Origin: Gluconobacter thailandicus F149-1 = NBRC 100600
GTDB lineage: Bacteria > Pseudomonadota > Alphaproteobacteria > Acetobacterales > Acetobacteraceae
Reading direction: 5' to 3'
Length of the DNA stretch: 64,000 nucleotides
NCBI RefSeq assembly: GCF_000964465.1
Contig: NZ_BANH01000015.1
Span: forward strand, 62,001-126,000
The notes beneath the pieces are model-generated. The model was given only the letters and a program-made list of their open reading frames with translations, did not search any database and was not told the origin of the DNA. The position numbers were made by a program, and so were the translations under genes. This document shows, piece after piece, positions 54,002 through 61,410 of the stretch; the stretch's first letter is position 1, and each line of letters opens with the position of its first letter.

Positions 54002-55278
54002 TTTTTCTGATCCAGTGGCAGGAGGCCCGTCTGTCCGTAGCGGCGGGCGTAGAAAAGAACTGCGAGATAGGACGGCAGCACGAGGAGTGCAAACATCGCC
54101 TGAAAGCCGACATAAGGCTTTAGCAGGACATAGATCTGCGGAATGATCGCACCGCCGCTATACGCCATGACAATCAGTGCGGAAGCCAGTGGGGTCCAAG
54201 GGCCAGCGCCTCGAATGGCAATCGGGAAGATCGTGGGCATGATCATGGCGTTTGTGGCGCCCAGCAGAGCAACGCAAAGTACTGAGGCATAACCGTGTGT
54301 CAGGAAGGCCGCAATGGTCAGGATACAGCCGCCAATGCAGGAGAACTCAAGAAAGCGCTCCTGCGTGATGATGCGTGGGACGACGACGAACCCGGCCACA
54401 TAACCCGCCAGCATTCCAGCGAGGGTCAGGGAGGTGAAGAATTTGGTCTCGCTTAGGGGAAGGCCAAAGCCCTGCCCGTATGTTCCGATGGCGTCGCCCG
54501 CCATAACCTCGATGCCGACATAAATGAACATGGCTGCAATGCCGAAGACGAGATGCGGCCGGAAGATCTTATCTGTACTTCCGCTCACACTTGGGAGCGG
54601 CGGGGCCTGAAGTTCCGGCAAAGGGAAAAAGATCACGCCCACGGCAGCGACCAGAAGAACGACAGCCATGCTCATATACGGCGCATAAATGGCGTGTACA
54701 AAGCTGCTTAGAATGGCGTCCCGTGCCTCTGGCGTTGCAGCAAGCTGCGCTTTCTCCGCAACATTTCCGATATCGCCCATGACGACTGTGGCCAGCACAA
54801 TCGGTGCCAGAATACCGGCGAATTTATTGCAGACACCCATGATGGCGATGCGCTGGGCGGCCCGTTCGGACGGGCCAAGCAGGCTGACCAGTGGGTTGAT
54901 GACGACCTGCATCAGTGCAAGGCCTGAACCCAGCACCAGAAGCCCTGCTAGTGCGCCACCATAAATGCGCATGGAGACGAATTGCCCGAAGAGCGCCACG
55001 CCTGCCGCACATAGAACGAGCGCTCCAGACAGGCCACGGCGCAAACCCAGTGAGCGGGCGACGAACGATGCGGGAATGGAGAACAGGAAATACGACAGGT
55101 AGAAAACCAGAGGCACCAGAAAGGCGCTGACGTCTCCCAGTGAGAACGCAACCCGGACAAACGAGATCAGCGGCCCGTTCAGCCAGGTCACAAAACCCAT
55201 CATGAAGAAGATGGCGGCGGCAACACCAAGTGGACCAAGGCCGTATGAGCCAGTCAGGCTGTCCGGGGAACGGTTCAT
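53998..55278 (-). CDS. MFS sugar permease (FucP/NagP type)
   Basis: A 426-residue major-facilitator protein with about twelve hydrophobic helices. It begins GVAAAIFFMMGFVTWLNGPL, typical of the FucP/glucose-galactose group, in which the N-terminal helix carries FFxxGFxTxLN. Motifs VINPLVSLLGPSERAAQRIA and YIGIEVMAGDAIGTYGQ follow. It imports a hexose or N-acetylhexosamine with protons. Its ATG overlaps the kbaZ stop and its own stop overlaps nagA, so translation of the three is linked. Confidence 0.9.
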   Translation of the reverse strand: MNRSPDSLTGSYGLGPLGVAAAIFFMMGFVTWLNGPLISFVRVAFSLGDVSAFLVPLVFYLSYFLFSIPASFVARSLGLRRGLSGALVLCAAGVALFGQFVSMRIYGGALAGLLVLGSGLALMQVVINPLVSLLGPSERAAQRIAIMGVCNKFAGILAPIVLATVVMGDIGNVAEKAQLAATPEARDAILSSFVHAIYAPYMSMAVVLLVAAVGVIFFPLPELQAPPLPSVSGSTDKIFRPHLVFGIAAMFIYVGIEVMAGDAIGTYGQGFGLPLSETKFFTSLTLAGMLAGYVAGFVVVPRIITQERFLEFSCIGGCILTIAAFLTHGYASVLCVALLGATNAMIMPTIFPIAIRGAGPWTPLASALIVMAYSGGAIIPQIYVLLKPYVGFQAMFALLVLPSYLAVLFYARRYGQTGLLPLDQKK

Positions 55279-56561
55279 GTCACTTCGGCTCCACAGGCCT
55301 GATCGTACAGGCCAAGAACTGTGTCGATTGCGGAAAGAATGATGTCGCGCGGATGCCGTGGAAGCAGCCCGTCGCGGATTTTTTCGTACTGCACAGGCAG
55401 GAACTGGCTCAGAAGGGGATCTGGCAGCCCTGTTTCCTCAAGCTGGCGCAGAAGCGTTTCAACAGCAGCTTCCGCATCAGGCTGAGGCCAGTAATAGCGG
55501 ATGCGGTCGCTATAGGCATAGTGACGGAGAATGGCGAGCTTGCTCTCCGTGCCTTCGTAATGGCCACGCCACTGCGCGGGTTGCTGCGTCATGATCCGTT
55601 CCATGACCATTCGCAGGCTTTCCTGCTGCGGCAGAAGGACGGAGCGGATGCTGTCCAGCCCATACAGGGCTTCACGCAGGGCAAAGGTCAGGCCGGGGCC
55701 GACTTTCAGAAGCAGAAAGCCGTCTTCCACAAGGGCGCGTAAGGCTGAAAGAGGCTGATAATCGGTCGAATGGGCTTCGAAGATCTGACCTGGCATCCGG
55801 TCAAGTGTCCTCGAAAGGGACTGCGCGCGTGGTCGGTCATAAATCACGACGTCTTCCACGCCGAACTCCACGCCCGGCTGAACGACGAGCCCGATCACAC
55901 GGCTCCAGACGTCATCGCCCAGAACGCGGCGGAACAGCGTTTCGTGAACCTGAAGTGTCGCGGTGGCAGCTTCCGGAGAGGTCGGCTCCAGATGGTCCAG
56001 AGCTTCGGCCGCACCACCCGGAACCGGCACTTCTGTTCCGATGATATAGACGGCCTGACCGGGAGCCGCGCTTTCAGCACGCTGCGCAAGGGCGCAGGCG
56101 CGTTCGGCAACGGTTTCATCGGAGAGCGCAACCGGTTCGCCCGCGCAGCCCATGCTGGCATCGAGATGCAGTTTGACGAAGCCTGCTTTTGCAAAGGCTT
56201 CAATCATGGTCAGAGCCTTGTCCATGGCTTCCTGCGGGGGCAGGGATTTCCACGGATTGGGGCCAAGATGGTCGCCGCCCAAGAGAACAAGATGCGCCGG
56301 GCAGCCGACCTTCGCGGCAATCCCAAGAACAAGATCCCGGAAATCTGCCGGGGTCATGCCGGTATAACCCCCGTCCTGATTGACCTGATTGCAGGTCGCC
56401 TCAATCAGGACGGGCCGGCCAGTTCTGGCCGCGCGCTGCAATGCGGCTTCCAGCACGAGTGGATGCGCGGAACAGACGGAGGCCAGACCCTTGCGTTGTG
56501 CTGCCGGAACGGCTGGGTCATGGGCCTGTTTGACGAGGTTCAGGAAGGGGGAAATGCTCAT
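55275..56561 (-). CDS. kbaZ: KbaZ/GatZ family protein (tagatose-phosphate metabolism)
   Basis: 428 residues. RKGLASVCSAHPLVLEAAL, LIEATCNQVNQDGGYTGMTPADF, LLGGDHLGPNPWKSLP, KLHLDASMGCAGEP, YIIGTEVPVPGG and FEAHSTDYQP are the family's conserved blocks. In enterobacteria GatZ/KbaZ is the partner of the class II tagatose-1,6-bisphosphate aldolase GatY/KbaY; some homologues act as D-tagatose 6-phosphate 4-epimerase. No kbaY or tagatose-6-phosphate kinase is present here, which favours a stand-alone enzyme (inference). It starts two bases before the agaS-like stop. Confidence 0.9.
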   Translation of the reverse strand: MSISPFLNLVKQAHDPAVPAAQRKGLASVCSAHPLVLEAALQRAARTGRPVLIEATCNQVNQDGGYTGMTPADFRDLVLGIAAKVGCPAHLVLLGGDHLGPNPWKSLPPQEAMDKALTMIEAFAKAGFVKLHLDASMGCAGEPVALSDETVAERACALAQRAESAAPGQAVYIIGTEVPVPGGAAEALDHLEPTSPEAATATLQVHETLFRRVLGDDVWSRVIGLVVQPGVEFGVEDVVIYDRPRAQSLSRTLDRMPGQIFEAHSTDYQPLSALRALVEDGFLLLKVGPGLTFALREALYGLDSIRSVLLPQQESLRMVMERIMTQQPAQWRGHYEGTESKLAILRHYAYSDRIRYYWPQPDAEAAVETLLRQLEETGLPDPLLSQFLPVQYEKIRDGLLPRHPRDIILSAIDTVLGLYDQACGAEVT

Positions 56562-56563
56562 GA

Positions 56564-57517
56564 TCAGGCGATCGTCACGACTTTGGTGAGATGACGCGGT
56601 GCCAGGGTATCCAGTCCTTTGGAGCGGGCGACATATTCACCGAAAAGCTGAAGCACGGGCAGAACGACCAGCGGACGAACATCTGCGCCTTCCTTAACGG
56701 AGAGCGAGACCGTGCCGGGGCCACCAATACCCAGAACGCGTGCGCCCTTGGCCATCAGATCCTTCGCAAGAATGCTTTCTTCTTCCAGCGTGTCCGGGTG
56801 GTACAGGAAGACGACGAGGGAGCTGTCATCAATCAGGCTGATCGGGCCGTGGCGGTATTCCAGCGGATGATGTGCTTCCGTCTGGCTCAGGCTCATTTCC
56901 TGAAGCTTCAGGGAGCCTTCACGCGCGACGCCATAAAGCGCACCAGCGCCCAGGAATACGAAATGGGACCGGCTTTCGATCAGGGCCTTGAGCTGCGGGT
57001 CCGCCTCGTTAAGGAGTTCCTCAGCCGCCTTCGTCGTTTCGGGCGTGACGGCAATCCCCGCATAACGCAGGCCCATCAGGAGCATCAGACTGGCCGATGC
57101 CGTCATGACGATACCTTCTTCCGGATGGGTTTCAGCCAGAACGGTCTCGTCCGCGTTTTTTTCGAGACCTGTGTCTTTCGCACAGGTGAAGGCCGTGACG
57201 TGCAGCCCGTTCTTGCGGCTCTCGATGGCAGCCGCAACGGTCTCGGTGGATTCGCCGCTTCGGGAGAGCGCCAGAATGTTCGGACGGATGCGTGAAGGTA
57301 CATAATCCTGCGGGCGGCGCGTCCATTCATTGCCCGCGACCGCACGGGAGAACACGCCGTTGGCGTTCAGGCTGGCAGCAATGGAGTCTGCGATATGGAC
57401 GGACGTGCCACAGCCGACGACAACCGTCACGGTTTCCGGGTCCGGATGAACATCCTGCATGTCCACCTTGTTCCAGAGGGGAAACTGTTCGCGGATACCG
57501 CGTTCGGTAGCATTCAT
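56564..57517 (-). CDS. SIS-domain aminosugar-phosphate isomerase/deaminase
   Basis: 317 residues with two tandem SIS domains and no glutaminase domain. VTVVVGCGTSVHIADSIAAS opens the first, ILALSRSGESTETVAAA is the sugar-phosphate Ser loop, and HFVFLGAGALYGVAREGSLKLQEMSL begins the second, with HHPLEYRHGPISLIDD after it. The architecture matches AgaS (galactosamine-6-phosphate deaminase/isomerase, product tagatose 6-phosphate) or NagB-II (product fructose 6-phosphate). It is shorter than typical AgaS. With kbaZ next to it and nagB in the locus, the AgaS role is favoured. Confidence 0.88.
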   Translation of the reverse strand: MNATERGIREQFPLWNKVDMQDVHPDPETVTVVVGCGTSVHIADSIAASLNANGVFSRAVAGNEWTRRPQDYVPSRIRPNILALSRSGESTETVAAAIESRKNGLHVTAFTCAKDTGLEKNADETVLAETHPEEGIVMTASASLMLLMGLRYAGIAVTPETTKAAEELLNEADPQLKALIESRSHFVFLGAGALYGVAREGSLKLQEMSLSQTEAHHPLEYRHGPISLIDDSSLVVFLYHPDTLEEESILAKDLMAKGARVLGIGGPGTVSLSVKEGADVRPLVVLPVLQLFGEYVARSKGLDTLAPRHLTKVVTIA

Positions 57518-57528
57518 GAGAGAGCCTT

Positions 57529-58509
57529 TCAGGAGCCATATTCCGCAGCGGCAAGCGTGCGGGAAAGAGATGTGATCCAGGACGCGTCAGGCGCCCATCC
57601 AGCTTGACGCGCCGCAGTCATGAGGCCGCCGCCGATGGGGGGCAGAAGGGGAGAAACTGGTGCACCGCACTGCGCCGCGATGGCGTTGCGCAGGAACGGA
57701 CTTTGAAGCGTGCCGCCCGCGTAGCTCCAAGGGAGGTCTACGCCCGGCATTTGACTGCGCGCAGCTCGGATATGGGTAGCCAGCTCGGTCGCGGCAGCCT
57801 CAAGCAGGGTTGCAGCGGGGGGGCATCCGTTTTCAGCCAGCGTGGAGACATGGCGTGCCAGAGCGGCAACGGCGGAGCGGGGGTGTTCCAGATTGCCGTA
57901 CCATTCAAGAAGGGCAGGCGTGCAGAGCCTGGGGTCGGAAGGCAGACCCATGGCCTGGCTGAATGGCTCCAGAAAGGCGACGTCCTGCGAGTTCCGTCCA
58001 TCCAGAATATGGGTCAGGAGCGTGAGAGCATCGCGGCCGATCTGGTAAGCGCTGCCCTCATCGCCAAACAGGCTTCCCCATCCGCCGACGCGGCAGTGTT
58101 GACCTCGCCCATCCGAGGCCCAGGCCATGGAACCCGTCCCGGACAGCACAAGAACGCCGGGTTCGCCAGCGAAAGCGGCGGAACAGGCCATATCCACGTC
58201 GTTTGTCAGAGAATAGGGAATCTGACCAAGGCTTTCCGAAACGGCGTCTTCCTGCCGGGCGCAGAGCGTTGCACTCTCACCGTAGCCTGCCAGCCCGAGA
58301 CCAACGGCCTGCGTTGAGGGAGAAAGTGTTTTTAGGAGGCCTGTCAGACGTTCGCGCCAGAGCGGTTGATCGAACGGATTTGTACCGCCGGTCTGCTGAA
58401 TGTCGGCGATCGTCCCGTCGGCTCTGAGCACCACAAGAAGAGTCTTGCTGCCGCCACCGTCAATCGCTGCGATACAGGGTTCAGTCACGACAAAACTTTC
58501 CGGGGTCAT
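57529..58509 (-). CDS. BadF/BadG-family sugar kinase, probable N-acetylhexosamine kinase
   Basis: ASKHA-fold kinase of 326 residues. The phosphate-1 loop is IAAIDGGGSKTLLVVLRADG, the phosphate-2 region GVLVLSGTGSMAWASDG, and GGWGSLFGDEGSAYQIGRDAL is diagnostic of GlcNAc-kinase-type BadF proteins. It phosphorylates the imported amino sugar at O-6 (GlcNAc or GalNAc). ATG 58509 has AGGA just upstream; an ATG at 58548 lacks a ribosome site. It is the first gene of the minus-strand operon, facing the DeoR gene. Confidence 0.88.
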   Translation of the reverse strand: MTPESFVVTEPCIAAIDGGGSKTLLVVLRADGTIADIQQTGGTNPFDQPLWRERLTGLLKTLSPSTQAVGLGLAGYGESATLCARQEDAVSESLGQIPYSLTNDVDMACSAAFAGEPGVLVLSGTGSMAWASDGRGQHCRVGGWGSLFGDEGSAYQIGRDALTLLTHILDGRNSQDVAFLEPFSQAMGLPSDPRLCTPALLEWYGNLEHPRSAVAALARHVSTLAENGCPPAATLLEAAATELATHIRAARSQMPGVDLPWSYAGGTLQSPFLRNAIAAQCGAPVSPLLPPIGGGLMTAARQAGWAPDASWITSLSRTLAAAEYGS

Positions 58510-58563
58510 TTGATCCTGTTCCGATATGACCGGTCGCGACGCGGTCATGTCAAGTCATCTTTG

Positions 58564-58589
58564 TGATCGAAACGTTCCAATTTCGATCA
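58564..58589. promoter_or_regulatory. candidate operator for the DeoR-family regulator
   Basis: A perfect inverted repeat with 9-bp arms, TGATCGAAA at 58564-58572 and TTTCGATCA at 58581-58589, separated by 8 bases. It lies in the 154-base divergent region between the kinase and the regulator genes. The TTTCG core is like known DeoR-family sites (CTTTCG-type). Confidence 0.6.
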
Positions 58590-58663
58590 TTTCATGCGTG
58601 CTTCCCAAAAAGTCTGAGCGTGACTAGAGTGGCTGCGTCATAGCCCACAGGGGGAGAGCGACC

Positions 58664-59458
58664 TTGGCTTCCGACCGTCTGACGCAGATCCGTCACTATC
58701 TTTACCTGAACGGCATGACTGGCGTTCACGAACTGGCTGAACAGGTCGATGCATCGCTTGCAACGATCAGGCGTGATCTTCAGCGGCTGGAAGAGCAGGG
58801 GATCGTTATCCGGACGCATGGCGGGGCCTCCCTTGCCGAGTCCGTTGATCGTGAAGTGGCGTTTGAAACCCGTGAAAATCAGGCTCTGGACCACAAGCGC
58901 GCTATTGCGGATGAGGCGTTCTCCTGTCTGAAACGCGGTTCTGCTGTCTTTTTCGATGCTGGAACGACTGTGTTGCAGCTCGCCCGGCGTCTGCGTATTG
59001 ATCCGATGCCCCTGACGGTTTTCTCCAATAACATCACGGTGTCAGAAGCCCTGAGCGGCGTGGAAGGAGTCGAAATGATCCTTCTGGGCGGTCGGCTGCG
59101 TCATGCCAACCGCAGTCTTGTGGGCATTCTGGCGGAGCAGGCCATTGAAAACCTTTGGTTTGATCAGGTTTTCCTTGGGGCCAGTGCCGTACAGCCTGAT
59201 AATACGATTTCAACCCCGGACGGTGAGGAAGCCAGCCTGAACGCCGCCATGATGCGGCGTACGGAAGAGTGCTTTCTTCTTGTGGACAGCATGAAGTTCG
59301 GGCGTCGTTCGACTTACAAGGTAGGGCATCTGGATCAGGTGTCCTGTGTCTTTACGGATACGGAACTGGACCCGGCGCAGGTTCAGGCTTTGCGGGAGCG
59401 TGGGCACAAGCTTGTTCTCGCGGGGTATGCAGAAGGAAACAGCGATGACTCTGAATGA
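58664..59458 (+). CDS. DeoR-family transcriptional regulator (AgaR/GlpR type)
   Basis: 264 residues, TTG start with GGGGAGA just upstream. The N-terminal winged helix (GVHELAEQVDASLATIRRD, LQRLEEQGIVIRTHGG) is the DeoR signature. The C-terminal sugar-phosphate sensing domain has FFDAGTTVLQLARRL, TVFSNNITVSEAL and ILLGGRLRHANRSLVG. It is divergent to the amino-sugar operon and most likely represses it, released by an amino-sugar or tagatose phosphate. Its last 14 bases overlap hpxZ. Confidence 0.93.
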   Translation: MASDRLTQIRHYLYLNGMTGVHELAEQVDASLATIRRDLQRLEEQGIVIRTHGGASLAESVDREVAFETRENQALDHKRAIADEAFSCLKRGSAVFFDAGTTVLQLARRLRIDPMPLTVFSNNITVSEALSGVEGVEMILLGGRLRHANRSLVGILAEQAIENLWFDQVFLGASAVQPDNTISTPDGEEASLNAAMMRRTEECFLLVDSMKFGRRSTYKVGHLDQVSCVFTDTELDPAQVQALRERGHKLVLAGYAEGNSDDSE

Positions 59459-59828
59459 TCCGCATATCGTGGCGGAAGTCGAACCTCTGGCTGATCTTTA
59501 CGAGAAGGCACTGGGGGAAAATGATCTCCAGACGCTGGATGATCTCTTTTATGCGGGGTCGGAGACCGTTCGTTACGGTGTTGGCGAGAATTTGTACGGC
59601 ATCGAGGAAATTCGGGAGTTCCGGAAGAAGCGGCCCGGCGGCTCGCCCCCACGGGATGTTCTGCGGCGTGTGATTACGACGATCGGGCAGGATGCGGCTG
59701 TTGTGGATCTGGAGTTCCGGCGCAAGGGCGGCACGAAAATCGGCCGTCAGAGCCAGACATGGTTTCGTACGGAGAATGGCTGGAAGATTCTCGCTGCACA
59801 TGTTTCCCTGATGGCAGACATATCCTGA
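59445..59828 (+). CDS. hpxZ: HpxZ/AtzH-like protein
   Basis: 127 residues of the NTF2-like fold. NDLQTLDDLFYAGSETVRYGVGENLYG, EIREFRKKRPGGSPPRDVLR and QTWFRTENGWKILAAHVSLM match the AtzH-like/oxalurate-catabolism HpxZ group. AtzH is a 1,3-dicarboxyurea deamidase in cyanurate breakdown; the role of HpxZ in oxalurate breakdown is less clear. AAGGAAA lies upstream of ATG 59445, inside the regulator gene. The gene pair hpxX-hpxY follows. Confidence 0.85.
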   Translation: MTLNDPHIVAEVEPLADLYEKALGENDLQTLDDLFYAGSETVRYGVGENLYGIEEIREFRKKRPGGSPPRDVLRRVITTIGQDAAVVDLEFRRKGGTKIGRQSQTWFRTENGWKILAAHVSLMADIS

Positions 59829-59858
59829 ATTTGCCTCTGAAGGAGTGAAAGTGACGTC

Positions 59859-60038
59859 ATGAGCCTGTCAGAAGACACCGAAATCAAGATTCTCGTGGCC
59901 GCCAACAGGCTTGTGATTCCTGCTGAGTTTCATGAGGGTGTGCGTATGAACCTCGACCTTCTGCGGTCTTACGCGACACTGATTGAAGGCATGGAACTGT
60001 CCGATCGGCTTGAGCCAGCCTTCGAGTACGAACCATGA
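59859..60038 (+). CDS. hpxX: HpxX/AtzG-like small subunit
   Basis: A 59-residue protein starting MSLSEDTEIKILVAANRLVI and ending EGMELSDRLEPAFEYEP. Short proteins of this pattern (DUF4089, AtzG-like) bind and stabilise the amidase encoded next to them. AAGGAG lies upstream and the TGA overlaps the next ATG (ATGA), which supports a stoichiometric complex. Easily missed because of its size. Confidence 0.82.
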   Translation: MSLSEDTEIKILVAANRLVIPAEFHEGVRMNLDLLRSYATLIEGMELSDRLEPAFEYEP

Positions 60039-61369
60039 GCGGTTTGCAGTTCCGGACGCTGGATATTGCGGCAAAGGTTCGCGGTGGCGAACTTTCCGCG
60101 GTTGAAGTCACCAAAGCGGTCTTTGCGGATATTGCCCAGCGCGATGACAGCCTGAACTGTGTCACACGGCCGTTGACGGATCGTGCCTTGGCTGCGGCTG
60201 CTGCGGTGGATGCTGCTGTTGCGAAAGGTCGTGATCCGGGGGTTCTGGCGGGTGTGCCGTTCGGGATCAAGGATCTGTTCGATGTGGCCGGTCAGGTGAC
60301 AACGGCAGGCTCGAAGGTTCTGGCCAATGATCCGCCTGCCACGCGGGATGCTGCTCTTGTCGCCCGCCTGATTGATGCGGGCGCCATTCCTGTTGCGCTG
60401 ACGAACATGGATGAGTTCGCCTACGGCTTTGCAACGGACAACGCCCATCACGGTGTCACGCGTAACCCCCACGCGCCGGATCATCTGGCGGGTGGATCTT
60501 CGGGTGGGTCCGCCGCTGGTGTGGCGGCACGTCTCTTTTCGCTGGGTCTGGGGTCTGACACGAACGGGTCCATTCGTGTTCCGGCTTCGCTGTGCGGCAT
60601 CTGGGGACTCCGTGCGACACAGGGACGGCTTCCTATTGAAGGGAGTTATCCGTTTGTTGCCAGCCTCGACACTGTTGGCCCGTTTGCTGACAGTGCGGGT
60701 GGTCTGCGCGCCTGTTTCGAAGCACTGGTTCAGACCGAAAACGCTCCTGTTGATGTCGGGGCACTGAAAGTGGCCCGTCTGGGCGGATGGTTCGCGGAGA
60801 ACATGTCTGCACCGATGGCGGATGCTGTGAGTGCACTGGGCGCGCGTCTGGGCGCAACACAAACAGTCGAGCTGCCGGAAGTGGCGCGCGCGCGGGCATC
60901 GGCATTCGTCATCAGTGCATCTGAAGGTGCTGCCCTTCATCTGCATCGGTTACGGACGCAGGCGCAGGATTATGATCCGGCTGTTCGTGATCGTCTGCTG
61001 GCAGGTGCGCTTTTGCCCGCATCACTGATTTTTCAGGCTCATCGTCTGCGGAACTGGTTCCGTGCCCGGATGCATGAAGCCTTTGCGGACGCTGATATTC
61101 TATTGGCTCCAGCCGTTGTGGGTGAGGCGCCGCGTTTTGATCAGCCCCTGATTGAAGTCGGTGGCAAGATGGTGTCAGCGCGCGCCAATCTTGGGCTTTA
61201 TACACAGCCGCTCACGCTGGCCGGTTTCCCGGTTCTGACGGTCCCTATGAAAACGGCAGGGCTTCCTCTGGGCGCGCAACTGATTGCGCGGCCAGGTCGG
61301 GAAGATCTGCTGCTGGCTCTGGGTGAATCCCTTGAGCGTGACGGTACCGCCGTCGCCCGTCTGGTCTGA
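60035..61369 (+). CDS. hpxY: AtzE-family amidohydrolase (HpxY)
   Basis: Amidase-signature enzyme of 444 residues. The catalytic Lys is in GVPFGIKDLFDVAGQ, the cis-Ser in HLAGGSSGGSAAGVAA and the nucleophile Ser in SLGLGSDTNGSIRVPAS. AtzE hydrolyses 1-carboxybiuret; HpxY is tied to oxalurate use in Klebsiella. Together with the small subunit and HpxZ it forms a compact set, so ureido or carbamoyl nitrogen is the likely substrate class. It ends before a two-way terminator. Confidence 0.92.
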   Translation: MSGLQFRTLDIAAKVRGGELSAVEVTKAVFADIAQRDDSLNCVTRPLTDRALAAAAAVDAAVAKGRDPGVLAGVPFGIKDLFDVAGQVTTAGSKVLANDPPATRDAALVARLIDAGAIPVALTNMDEFAYGFATDNAHHGVTRNPHAPDHLAGGSSGGSAAGVAARLFSLGLGSDTNGSIRVPASLCGIWGLRATQGRLPIEGSYPFVASLDTVGPFADSAGGLRACFEALVQTENAPVDVGALKVARLGGWFAENMSAPMADAVSALGARLGATQTVELPEVARARASAFVISASEGAALHLHRLRTQAQDYDPAVRDRLLAGALLPASLIFQAHRLRNWFRARMHEAFADADILLAPAVVGEAPRFDQPLIEVGGKMVSARANLGLYTQPLTLAGFPVLTVPMKTAGLPLGAQLIARPGREDLLLALGESLERDGTAVARLV

Positions 61370-61375
61370 ATGTAA

Positions 61376-61403
61376 AAGAGGGCCGTTCTAAATCGGCCCT
61401 CTT
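61376..61403. terminator. hairpin between convergent hpxY and hpxW
   Basis: AAGAGGGCCG at 61376-61385 pairs perfectly with CGGCCCTCTT at 61394-61403 around 8 bases. T-tracts on both strands are short, so it is a probable two-way terminator. Confidence 0.65.
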
Positions 61404-61410
61404 GTCCGTC

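Noticed and set aside
59969-60946. 325-residue minus-strand frame opposite hpxX/hpxY
   Set aside because: Shadow of the amidase gene; Arg/Cys/Thr-rich with no recognisable motif.
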